Source: Alphaproteobacteria bacterium (GTDB taxonomy: Bacteria; Pseudomonadota; Alphaproteobacteria; Micropepsales; Micropepsaceae). Taken from it: a stretch of 6,087 nucleotides of DNA. Below the pieces are notes generated by a model. That model ran no database searches. It was not told the origin of the DNA and saw only the letters and a program-made list of their open reading frames with translations. This document shows positions 1 through 6,074 of the stretch, one piece after another (position 1 is the first letter of the stretch; the number at the start of each line of letters is the position of its first letter). The position numbers were made by a program, and so were the translations under genes. The DNA lies in NCBI GenBank assembly GCA_003451645.1, contig DMER01000154.1, positions 11,055 to 17,141 of the forward strand, in the 5' to 3' direction.

Positions 1-498
1 CTTGGAGAGTTGATCGATCTCCCCGCCAATGCGCTCGAGCACATCGGCTGTACGATCGATGACCGCCTCAAGAAGACCGGCGAGGATGATGTCACCCTTG
101 CCCCACATGCCAGCCTGGCGCTCTGCGCGGGCGGCAAAAGTGGCAAAGGGTTGCGGTTCGGTATAGCGCACGGTCAGCAAACGGTCGCCCTTGAGCACAA
201 AGGAGATGGGCTGGCATTCGGGCTGCGCCGTGTCGGTGCGCGACATGACGAGCGCGGTCATGAACACGGCGCCATCTTCCTGGTAAAGTCGGCTGGAGAC
301 CTCGATCTCGTCCATGTCCTCGCGCGTTGGCGGCTCCAGATGCATGAGCTCGCGGACCGCCTCCCGTTCTGCAGGGCCCGGACTGATCATGTCGATCCAG
401 AGCGCTCCCGCTGGGATGTCGAACGCCGTTTCCACGGGCGTTTGCGTCTCCAAACAACGCTTCAGGCAATTGTCGCGGGTCGCGTGAACTTTGAGCAT
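1..498 (-). CDS. corA: CorA-family magnesium/divalent-metal transporter, N-terminal part (cut by left edge)
   Basis: The minus strand is open from the ATG at 498 to the window edge, giving 166 residues that begin MLKVHATRDN. The translation matches the N-terminal cytoplasmic domain of CorA channels: an early segment with LWIDMISP (about residues 33-40), the acidic stretch REDMDEIEVSSRLYQEDG (about 59-76), then FMTALVMS and FVLKGDRLLTVRYTEPQPF (about 104-122). CorA proteins form pentameric inner-membrane channels that bring in Mg2+, or Co2+ and Ni2+, and the N-terminal domain holds regulatory metal sites. The two C-terminal membrane helices and the GMN signature lie outside the window, so transport itself cannot be confirmed and a ZntB-like relative is possible. 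The start at 498 gives a typical CorA beginning. The frame stays open further upstream, but that extension looks unlike the family. A GGA at about 8-10 bases before the ATG is a weak ribosome binding site. The gene is divergent from the chemoreceptor. Confidence 0.88.
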   Translation of the reverse strand, partial: MLKVHATRDNCLKRCLETQTPVETAFDIPAGALWIDMISPGPAEREAVRELMHLEPPTREDMDEIEVSSRLYQEDGAVFMTALVMSRTDTAQPECQPISFVLKGDRLLTVRYTEPQPFATFAARAERQAGMWGKGDIILAGLLEAVIDRTADVLERIGGEIDQLSK

Positions 499-618
499 GC
501 GCTGATCCGAGGCTTGGGCTGGGCGCGGGGGCGTGTTGAACAGGCATGAAACCCGCGTGGTGTTGCGTCCATAAAGCACGGGCGTGCCGGAAACGGAAGC
601 CAAAGACAACGCCCGGTT

Positions 619-633
619 TTAACACCGCATTAA
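619..633 (+). promoter_or_regulatory. Perfect CtrA box (TTAA-N7-TTAA) upstream of the chemoreceptor
   Basis: TTAACACCGCATTAA is an exact match to the CtrA full-site pattern of two TTAA tetramers separated by 7 bases. CtrA is the response regulator that controls flagellar, chemotaxis and cell-cycle genes in many alphaproteobacteria. The box ends 86 bases before the chemoreceptor ATG. A weak -10-like TCTATC at 644-649 would put the transcript start near 656 and the box at about -37 to -23, the usual place for CtrA activation. The core is symmetric, so it could also act on corA, whose start is 120 bases away. Function is inferred from the motif. Confidence 0.55.
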
Positions 634-674
634 GCACTTGGCTTCTATCGCTGGTGGCACAAGCGCGCACCGCT

Positions 675-679
675 GAGTC
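675..679. other. GANTC (CcrM-type) methylation site in the divergent promoter region
   Basis: GAGTC matches GANTC, the target of the alphaproteobacterial cell-cycle methyltransferase CcrM. It lies 41 bases before the chemoreceptor start, between the putative transcript start and the ribosome binding site. A single 5-base site can occur by chance, and a role is only suggested by the nearby CtrA box. Confidence 0.25.
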
Positions 680-703
680 TGCGGCGATTTGAAAGACATG
701 TAA

Positions 704-710
704 CGAGGGA
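704..710 (+). promoter_or_regulatory. Ribosome binding site of the chemoreceptor gene
   Basis: CGAGGGA sits 9 bases before the ATG at 720 and fixes this as the start. The protein made from it begins with a short charged cytoplasmic stretch just ahead of the first membrane helix, as expected. Confidence 0.6.
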
Positions 711-719
711 AGCTGTTCG

Positions 720-3137
720 ATGAGCCTGTTTTCGGGTCTGAGCAATGTCAGTCTGAAGTACAAATTCGCGGGGCTTCTGCTCTTTTTCGGAGTGGTGCCA
801 GCCTTGGCGCTTTTTGGCTTGTTCAAATCCCTGGAGCCGCAGCTGCAGGACAAAACCCAACGCCAGATGCGCGATATCGCAATCTCGGTGATGGATGCCT
901 ATGACCGCACCTTGTTCGAGCGGTATGGCGATGTGCAGGCCTTCGGTCTTAATGCAACGGCTCACGATCCCGCCAACTGGCGTCGCCAGGACGCGGCCAA
1001 TCCGCTGATCGTGGCGATGAACAACTATGTGAAGACCTACGGCATCTATTCGCTGACCTTGATGGTCGACACACAAGGCAAGGTCCTGGCGGTCAACACC
1101 AAGAACCCCGCAGGAACGGCGATCGAAACGAGTTCGGTCTATGCGCTGGACTTCTCTGGGGTGAGCTGGTTCAAGCGCGCGATCGCGGGCGACTTCACCA
1201 AGAGCCAATCCTTGTCTGGCACGGTGGTAGAGCAGCCAACTGTCTCGAACCTTGTCTCTCAGATTTACGGCAATGACGGTTTTGTGGTGACCTTTGCGGC
1301 ACCTGTGCGCAACGCAGCGGGAGAGCTGATTGGGGTCTGGGCGAACTTTGCCGACTTCGCCTTCCTGGAAGAGATCGCTGCGACGAACTTCCAGCGCCTG
1401 AAGAGCAATGGCTTCGAGAATGCCGGCGTCTTGGTTATGGACCCCAGTGGAACGGTCATTGTCGATTATGAAGCTAAGACGCTGGACGGCCGGCCCTACA
1501 AACGCGACGTAAGGGCGATGGCCGAAACCAATCTGGTCAAAGAGGGCGACAAGGCAGCCCTCGCGGCCCAGAAAGGCGAGACTGGTTTCGTTGAGGATTT
1601 CACCGCCGGCTCGAAGGAACTTATGGTGACGGGCTATGCCCGCTCCGCAGGATCGCTTGGCATGCCGGATTTGGGCTGGTCGGTTATTGTCACTGCGCCG
1701 ACCTCTGAGACTTATGCGACGCTAAACGCCCTATCCTCCAGCATGATGTTGGGGACATTGGTGTCCGCCGCGCTGACGCTGCTGCTGGGCTATTACATTG
1801 GCGCCTGGACCGCCGCACCCATCAAGGCTGTCGCGGAGACCATGAATAAAATCGCGCAAGGCGATGTCAGCATGGACCTGGCGCCGCGCGGGACCGATGA
1901 GATCGGTCAAATGACCTCCGCGCTCGTAACGCTGAGGGACAAGGTAGCCGATGCCTATCGCTTGAAGCGGATGGTCGATGACATTCCAACCGGGATCATG
2001 ACGGCGGATGCGAAGGACAATTTCAAGATCAACTACATGAACACGGCCTCCCGCCAGATGCTCAAAGCCATCGAGCAGTTCATCAACCGCCCTGTCGATC
2101 AATTGATGGGTCAGTCCATTGATGTCTTCCACAAGGACCCGCAACGCATTCGCACTATCGTCTCCGATCCGGCGCGCTTGCCGCACTTCGCCAAGATCAA
2201 GATCGGCAATGAGATGTTGGACCTGCGCATTTTCGCTGTGCGCGATGCGAACGGAAATTATGCCGGCCCCAGCTTGAATTGGCAGAACATCACCAAGCAG
2301 CTCAAGATCGCGGACGAGTTTGAAACAAGCGTCAAAGGCGTGGTCGACGCGGTGGCCTCGGCCGCGACCGAACTGCAGGCCTCTTCGCAATCGATGACGG
2401 CAACCGCGGAGGAGACCTCGCGCCAAACGACGACCGTTGCGGCGGCTTCTGAAGAAGCGACTGCGAATGTACAGACCGTAGCCTCCGCGGCAGAGGAATT
2501 GTCCGCCTCGGTCATGGAAATCTCGCGCCAAGTGGTCAAATCGGTGCAAATCGCTGGCGTCGCGGTCGAAGAGGCACGCAAAACCGATGCGACGGTTCAA
2601 GGCTTGGCCTCGGCTGCACAAAAAATTGGCGATGTGGTCAAGCTGATCTCGGACATTGCCGGCCAAACCAATCTCTTGGCGCTCAATGCCACTATTGAGG
2701 CGGCCCGTGCGGGAGAGGCCGGTAAGGGCTTCGCCGTTGTGGCCTCCGAGGTCAAGAACCTCGCCAACCAGACAGCGCGCGCGACCGATGAAATCACGAG
2801 CCAGATCGGTGCAATCCAGTCCGCCACGCAAAACGCCGTGGATGCGATCCGCTCGATCGCCACGACCATCTCTGAGATGAACCAAATCTCAACGGCCATC
2901 AGTGCGGCTGTCGAAGAGCAAGGCGCCACGACCAAGGAAATCGCTCGCAATGTGGCCGAGGCGGCCGCAGGCTCGGCCAATGTCGCCGAGACAATCTCTG
3001 GCGTCAGCCGCGCCGCCAGCGAGACGGGCATGAGCGCCGGCCAGGTCCTTCATGCCTCTGGCGATTTGTCGCGTCAGGCCGAACGCTTGCGCCGCGAAGT
3101 GGATAATTTCTTAGGGTCGGTCCGCAACGCGGTCTGA
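720..3137 (+). CDS. Transmembrane methyl-accepting chemotaxis protein (Cache sensor, HAMP, PAS, MCP signal domain)
   Basis: This 805-residue chemoreceptor would sit in the inner membrane and control the kinase CheA through CheW, steering flagellar or other motility. The order is: membrane helix 1 (about 16-35); a periplasmic region of about 300 residues (37-335) of double-Cache type; helix 2 (342-363, beginning [11 protein letters not shown]); HAMP (about 364-418, with DEIGQM at 393-398); a PAS domain (about 421-526, ending NWQNIT); and the MCP signalling domain (about 540-790). The hairpin tip is unmistakable: [20 protein letters not shown] at 643-662, followed by [20 protein letters not shown]. 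Glutamate pairs such as E564-E565 are likely adaptation methylation sites. The C-terminus (FLGSVRNAV) lacks the CheR-tethering pentapeptide NWETF. The ligand is unknown: I do not see the YxxRxWY motif of amino-acid-binding Cache domains. The gene has its own putative CtrA-type promoter and ends at a strong terminator, so it is probably transcribed alone. No che genes are next to it. Confidence 0.97.
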   Translation: MSLFSGLSNVSLKYKFAGLLLFFGVVPALALFGLFKSLEPQLQDKTQRQMRDIAISVMDAYDRTLFERYGDVQAFGLNATAHDPANWRRQDAANPLIVAMNNYVKTYGIYSLTLMVDTQGKVLAVNTKNPAGTAIETSSVYALDFSGVSWFKRAIAGDFTKSQSLSGTVVEQPTVSNLVSQIYGNDGFVVTFAAPVRNAAGELIGVWANFADFAFLEEIAATNFQRLKSNGFENAGVLVMDPSGTVIVDYEAKTLDGRPYKRDVRAMAETNLVKEGDKAALAAQKGETGFVEDFTAGSKELMVTGYARSAGSLGMPDLGWSVIVTAPTSETYATLNALSSSMMLGTLVSAALTLLLGYYIGAWTAAPIKAVAETMNKIAQGDVSMDLAPRGTDEIGQMTSALVTLRDKVADAYRLKRMVDDIPTGIMTADAKDNFKINYMNTASRQMLKAIEQFINRPVDQLMGQSIDVFHKDPQRIRTIVSDPARLPHFAKIKIGNEMLDLRIFAVRDANGNYAGPSLNWQNITKQLKIADEFETSVKGVVDAVASAATELQASSQSMTATAEETSRQTTTVAAASEEATANVQTVASAAEELSASVMEISRQVVKSVQIAGVAVEEARKTDATVQGLASAAQKIGDVVKLISDIAGQTNLLALNATIEAARAGEAGKGFAVVASEVKNLANQTARATDEITSQIGAIQSATQNAVDAIRSIATTISEMNQISTAISAAVEEQGATTKEIARNVAEAAAGSANVAETISGVSRAASETGMSAGQVLHASGDLSRQAERLRREVDNFLGSVRNAV

Positions 3138-3168
3138 GGTGATGGCTGGCGGTCACTGAGGTTGCAGC

Positions 3169-3200
3169 CAGCGGGCCCAATGCGGGCCCGCTGCTTTTTT
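3169..3200 (+). terminator. Intrinsic terminator of the chemoreceptor gene
   Basis: A perfect 10-bp GC-rich stem (3169-3178 with 3184-3193, arm CAGCGGGCCC) closes a 5-base loop, AATGC. After one C comes a run of six T (3195-3200). It begins 32 bases after the chemoreceptor stop. No T run follows the hairpin on the other strand, so it acts rightward. Confidence 0.9.
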
Positions 3201-3277
3201 CATGGGATTTTCTGAGCGAGCCGTGCTAAGCGGCGGCCAGTTGACTGCTTCGTTGCAACTTTGCGGAGATTGTACTC

Positions 3278-3577
3278 ATGGAAGTTGGTGATCTTTTCAG
3301 CTTCGACAAAATGATCGCACCAGCGATCGTGAAGCCCCTCTATTGGATTCTGCTGATCCTGATCGTCCTGTCGGGAGTGTGGGGTATCGTGACCGGCTTC
3401 TTCTGGTTCGCCAATGACTACGACTTTTGGCAGGGCATGTCGGTGATGTTCGGCTCGATCATTTGGATCGCGCTAGCGGTGCCTTTGCTGCGCATCGCTG
3501 CAGAGCTGACGCTCGTGCAGTTCGAGGTGCGTGAGAAGCTCAAGAACGCCGAAGCCGCGCCCCAGCAGCTGTCGTAA
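3278..3577 (+). CDS. Small two-helix membrane protein, DUF4282-like
   Basis: The 99-residue protein begins MEVGDLFSFDKMIAPAIVK, and the FxFDKMI opening followed directly by a membrane helix is the pattern I associate with DUF4282. Helix 1 spans about residues 20-44 and helix 2 about 52-71. Between them lies a short loop (NDYDFWQG). After helix 2 comes a charged amphipathic tail, LRIAAELTLVQFEVREKLKN, typical of the family. No biochemical function is established for this family as far as I know. GGAG at 3265-3268, 9 bases before the ATG, supports the start. The gene lies 77 bases after the chemoreceptor terminator, so it should have its own promoter, though I see no clear -35/-10 pair. It converges with the next gene with only 15 bases between the two stops. 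The family call is from recognition of the pattern, not a search. Confidence 0.85.
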   Translation: MEVGDLFSFDKMIAPAIVKPLYWILLILIVLSGVWGIVTGFFWFANDYDFWQGMSVMFGSIIWIALAVPLLRIAAELTLVQFEVREKLKNAEAAPQQLS

Positions 3578-3592
3578 GGGCCGCGCGCGCCT

Positions 3593-4726
3593 CTACCAGC
3601 TCACTTGGCTGCGGGCGGCTGTGCCGCCCGTCTCGAGGCTGTTCTCGAACTCCTGGAACAAATCAAGCGCATCCTCAGCTTCGATTCTGAGCAAGGCGGC
3701 GTCCGGGAACTTGAACCGCCAATAGGTGATCACATGCATGATGGAGCCGAGCTTGTTGCCGAGCTCTAGGAACATGGCAGGCGAATTCAGCAGAAATTCG
3801 CGAAACGCCATCGGCCGCGCCTTCTCCGTCAAATCGCGGAATGAGCGGTCATACGTATTGAGCGCCTCGCGCACAAAGCCCTGAAGGCCTGCGATGTGCT
3901 TGATGATACGCTCCCGGCTGGTGACGAGATGCGCCTCGGTCCGCCGGTCGGCATGGGCGAACTTTATTTGGGTGATGTCGCGGATGGTGCGCGCGATGCG
4001 CAATTGGGCGTCGGAATAGACCCATTTGTAATAGAGGAAGCCCTTCCAGGCGAAAATGCCCTCGGAATATTGCTCGCCTGACAATTGCAACGTTTCGCGC
4101 AATGGCAGAAGGCTCTCCGTGTTCTCGTCGGAGAGAAGCTTGGCCGCCATCATCTCGGCCATCTGGGCGCTGTGCGCGCCGCCACCAAAAGCGAGCTGGA
4201 CCAGGGTGGCGATCTCCCGGCTGACATAATCGGTCATGCGGCGGATATCGGCTTCCGAAATGTCGAAGTAGCACAGCGCGGGCTCGATCCCCTGACGCCG
4301 CAATCCCTCGCGCATGAGGAATGGGTCAAGCGAAGGCAAATCATCCAGCGTCTTAAGCGTCCGCCGATCAGAATCCATTTCCGCCAGCGTGACTTCGTCG
4401 CCGACAAAGTCCCGCATGACATTTTCGATGTTGCGCTGTTCGGCGAAGAAATAAGTCCCGCCCAGGCTCAAATCGCTGGCGGCAAAGGGGAAAATGACCT
4501 TGGTGGCCGTGGAGCGGCGTTTCTCGAAATTGTCAGCCTCGCCGCCACGCAAGGTGTGCTTGATCAAGATAGCGCGGTTCAGCCTGCGGCTTTTGAACAA
4601 GGGCCATTTGTTGTAACCGGCCGTCTCGCCGAAACGCTCATGGGCCACAAGCAGGTTTAAGATGCGCGACGTCGATCCGCTCGACCGGATTAACGCAAGA
4701 TTTCGCTTGCCTGAACTTCGCGACAT
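3593..4726 (-). CDS. Uncharacterised conserved-looking protein, 377 residues
   Basis: I do not recognise a named family. The reading frame has gene-like composition over its full length. From the ATG at 4726 the protein has no signal peptide and no membrane helix, so it is probably cytoplasmic. Its N-terminus is basic and serine-rich (MSRSSGKRNLALIRSSGSTS). Then come an arginine/lysine-rich stretch (about 45-72), the segment KVIFPFAASDLSLGGTYFF (76-94) that looks like a compact beta-rich core, and an acidic middle. The C-terminal half is mostly helical (about 155-360) with an aromatic patch, FAWKGFLYYKWVY, at 225-237. The frame stays open to an ATG at 4858, which would give 421 residues. I prefer 4726 because a G-run suited to a ribosome binding site precedes it, and because the longer form would reach to within 5 bases of the divergent tesB start and consume the shared promoter region. 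No catalytic motif is visible, and the function is unknown. Confidence 0.8.
   Translation of the reverse strand: MSRSSGKRNLALIRSSGSTSRILNLLVAHERFGETAGYNKWPLFKSRRLNRAILIKHTLRGGEADNFEKRRSTATKVIFPFAASDLSLGGTYFFAEQRNIENVMRDFVGDEVTLAEMDSDRRTLKTLDDLPSLDPFLMREGLRRQGIEPALCYFDISEADIRRMTDYVSREIATLVQLAFGGGAHSAQMAEMMAAKLLSDENTESLLPLRETLQLSGEQYSEGIFAWKGFLYYKWVYSDAQLRIARTIRDITQIKFAHADRRTEAHLVTSRERIIKHIAGLQGFVREALNTYDRSFRDLTEKARPMAFREFLLNSPAMFLELGNKLGSIMHVITYWRFKFPDAALLRIEAEDALDLFQEFENSLETGGTAARSQVSW
3612..3630. other. GC-rich hairpin inside the 3' end of the unnamed gene
   Basis: CGGGCGGC (3612-3619) and GCCGCCCG (3623-3630) form a perfect 8-bp stem with a TGT loop, 35 bases past the stop of the DUF4282-like gene. 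Neither strand has a T run after it, so it is not a standard terminator. It is the only strong hairpin I see at this convergent junction and could slow polymerase or protect 3' ends. It may equally be a by-product of glycine/alanine codons (GGTAAR). Confidence 0.3.
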
Positions 4727-4730
4727 GACG

Positions 4731-4735
4731 CCCCC
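4731..4735 (-). promoter_or_regulatory. G-run ribosome binding site of the unnamed 377-residue gene
   Basis: On the minus strand the sequence before the ATG reads CTTTTGGGGGCGTC. The GGGGG run, 4 bases from the start codon, is the only purine-rich stretch there and is an unusual, close-set Shine-Dalgarno. Its UUUGGGGG core is complementary to the C-rich loops of the putative RNA at 5923-6074. Confidence 0.4.
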
Positions 4736-4862
4736 AAAAGCCCCGGTAATCTGCCGCAATTCGTTTGAGATTTGGTTAGGGCGGGCAGGGCGCTTGATCA
4801 ACTTTGGCCCTTGGGTGTAGGACTGAGGGGATTGTGCACTGCAACATGGATAGGCCAAACTG

Positions 4863-5783
4863 ATGAACGCGCCGATGACCGCTGGGACCCCTTTCGCGCC
4901 GACAGAGGCGTCCAGAGATGCCTTTCATGAAGTGATCGCGCTTTTGGATCTGGAGCCCATCGAAGTGAATGTGTTCCGCGGCGTGAGCCCCAAGGACCGG
5001 CATCAACGGGTCTTTGGCGGGCAAGTGCTGGGTCAGGCTCTCGTGGCCGCGTGCCGCACTGTCGAGGGACGGGTGGCACATTCGCTCCACGCTTATTTCA
5101 TCCGCCCAGGCGATCCCAGGGTGCCCATTCTTTATGAGGTGGACCGCAGCCGCGACGGCCGCAGCTTTACCACGCGCCGCGTCGTGGCGGTCCAGCATGG
5201 CGAGCAGATCTTTCATATGTCGGTAAGCTTCCAAGTGCCGGAGGATGGCTTGGAGCACCAATTCCCGATGCCCGATGTGCCGGCACCCGAAGACCTGCCT
5301 TCGGAGCAGGAACGCCGTGCGGCCATCGCCCACAAACTCCCGCAAAAAGCGCAAGAATGGATCCACAAGCCACGCCCCATCGAGGTACGGCCGGTCGAGG
5401 ATCAAGACCCGCTGAACCCGGAGAAAATGCCGCCCGTCCAGCATGTCTGGTTCCGCGCCAATGCGCCGGTCCCCAACAAGATCGAGTGGCAGCAATGCGT
5501 GCTGGCCTATGCGTCCGACATGACGCTGCTGGACACATGCCTTCTGCCACATGGGATCAACTGGTATTCCGGGCGCCTGCAATCGGCGAGCCTCGACCAC
5601 GCCATGTGGTTTCACCATCCCTTCAAGGCGGATGAGTGGCTGCTCTATGTCCAAGACAGCCCCGCCTCGTCAGGAGCGCGCGGCCTCAACCGCGGCATGA
5701 TCTTCACCCGCGAGGGCAAGCTTGTCGCGTCGGTCATGCAGGAAGGGTTGATCCGTTTGCGGACAGATGATGCGCCGGGCTGA
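4863..5783 (+). CDS. tesB: Acyl-CoA thioesterase II (TesB type)
   Basis: The 306-residue protein hydrolyses acyl-CoA to free fatty acid and CoA in the cytoplasm. It is a close match to E. coli TesB, somewhat longer at the N-terminus. It has two hot-dog domains. The first (about 28-128) carries RVFGGQVLGQALVAA (49-63), HSLHAYFIRPGDP (73-85) and RDGRSFTTRRVVAVQ (97-111). The second (about 190-300) carries YASDMTLL (216-223), LDHAMWFHHPF (244-254) and SVMQEGLIR (290-298). The catalytic triad of E. coli TesB, D204-T228-Q278, corresponds to D219, S243 and Q293 here. The spacing is identical (24 and 50 residues), and threonine is conservatively replaced by serine, so an active enzyme is expected. 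GGATAGG at 4848-4854, 8 bases before the ATG, supports the start, and a stop at 4851-4853 closes the frame upstream. It is divergent from the unnamed gene. No fatty-acid genes adjoin it, and no clear terminator follows. Confidence 0.95.
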   Translation: MNAPMTAGTPFAPTEASRDAFHEVIALLDLEPIEVNVFRGVSPKDRHQRVFGGQVLGQALVAACRTVEGRVAHSLHAYFIRPGDPRVPILYEVDRSRDGRSFTTRRVVAVQHGEQIFHMSVSFQVPEDGLEHQFPMPDVPAPEDLPSEQERRAAIAHKLPQKAQEWIHKPRPIEVRPVEDQDPLNPEKMPPVQHVWFRANAPVPNKIEWQQCVLAYASDMTLLDTCLLPHGINWYSGRLQSASLDHAMWFHHPFKADEWLLYVQDSPASSGARGLNRGMIFTREGKLVASVMQEGLIRLRTDDAPG

Positions 5784-5885
5784 CCGTCCTGCTGGTATTT
5801 CGCAAACCTTGCTGCGAGCTTCGCGCGTTAGGATATGATTTACCTGAATGCGCGCACAGGATGTATTTTCGACTTTCTTCGCCTG

Positions 5886-5900
5886 TTAACCATTTGGTAA
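5886..5900 (+). promoter_or_regulatory. CtrA-like box upstream of the hairpin-rich region
   Basis: TTAACCATTTGGTAA has the CtrA spacing (TTAA-N7-xTAA) with one mismatch in the second tetramer, and its first 8 bases, TTAACCAT, equal the described CtrA half-site. It is also a partial inverted repeat (GTTA-A-CC / GGTAAC). A weak -10-like CTTAGT at 5911-5916 lies at about the same distance after the box as TCTATC does after the chemoreceptor box. That would place a transcript start near 5923, just before the first hairpin. Function is inferred from the motif. Confidence 0.42.
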
Positions 5901-5922
5901 CGAATTGGGGCTTAGTCTGAAG

Positions 5923-6074
5923 ACCTCGAAGCGCGGTTCCCCCCAAATCGCCGCGCTTCTGTCCCCCGCCGGGCGAGCTGCCCCCCCAAACCAGCTCCTC
6001 GGCAATTCGAGGCGGTCTCAGGCAACCCCCAAGGCCTGGCGTAACGGGCGAGAGTGAACCCAGCACTCTCGCCC
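5923..6074 (+). ncRNA. Putative structured RNA with five hairpins and C-rich loops (small RNA or 5' leader)
   Basis: No convincing protein is encoded in the 304 bases from 5784 to the edge. Within them, five hairpins follow one another. Hairpin 1: GAAGCGCGG (5928-5936) with CCGCGCTTC (5951-5959), 9 bp, loop containing C6 then AAA. Hairpin 2: GAGCTG (5975-5980) with CAGCTC (5992-5997), loop C7AAAC. Hairpin 3: CTCG (5998-6001) with CGAG (6008-6011). Hairpin 4: CAGGC (6019-6023) with GCCTG (6034-6038), loop AAC5AAG. Hairpin 5: an 11-bp perfect stem (6046-6056 with 6064-6074), loop AACCCAG. A further C5 run lies in the linker at 5963-5967. Repeated C-runs in loops recall 6C RNA of actinobacteria and the C-rich-loop small RNAs of alphaproteobacteria, which pair with ribosome binding sites. 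I cannot assign it to any known family. The ends are inferred. It could instead be the untranslated leader of a gene beyond the right edge. Confidence 0.42.
6046..6074 (+). terminator. Strong 11-bp hairpin, terminator-like but without a visible T run
   Basis: GGGCGAGAGTG (6046-6056) pairs perfectly with CACTCTCGCCC (6064-6074) around a 7-base loop. The 13 bases left before the window edge are pyrimidine-rich (CCGCCTTCCTCTC) but have no T run, so it is either a weak terminator or a structural element. On the minus strand no T run follows either. Confidence 0.3.

Noticed and set aside
655..669. Sigma-54-like promoter (TGGCAC followed by GC) ahead of the chemoreceptor
   Set aside because: The GG and GC elements are separated by 9 bases instead of the required 10, and the TTGCA part is absent.
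92..853. Long minus-strand frame of 253 residues spanning corA and the chemoreceptor start
   Set aside because: Its translation is arginine/histidine/proline-rich with no family resemblance. It overlaps the real corA frame on the same strand and the chemoreceptor N-terminus.
1731..2885. Minus-strand frame of 384 residues inside the chemoreceptor gene
   Set aside because: It is the antisense shadow of a GC-rich coding sequence: highly charged, no domain, no ribosome binding site, fully inside an unmistakable gene.
3145..3178. Alternative stem GCTGGC/GCCAGC overlapping the chemoreceptor terminator, as in an attenuator
   Set aside because: Six pairs with a 16-base loop are much weaker than the 10-bp terminator stem, and no leader peptide or ligand-sensing structure is present.
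4085..4660. Plus-strand frame of 191 residues opposite the unnamed gene
   Set aside because: Antisense shadow. The minus-strand frame is twice as long and has a plausible start. I cannot exclude it completely because the minus-strand protein is unnamed, but its composition looks like a shadow.
4727..4858. Extended start of the unnamed gene at 4858 (421 residues)
   Set aside because: The extra 44 residues are low in gene-like character, would fill nearly the whole divergent promoter region, and lack a ribosome binding site as good as that before 4726.
5835..5900. Plus-strand 21-codon frame beginning MIYLNARTG
   Set aside because: The only purine-rich stretch lies 1-2 bases from the ATG, too close to serve as a ribosome binding site, and the frame ends inside the CtrA-like box.
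5734..6066. Minus-strand frame of 110 residues over the tesB end and the hairpin region
   Set aside because: It overlaps the conserved tesB C-terminus, its translation is low-complexity where it crosses the C-runs, and it has no recognisable domain.
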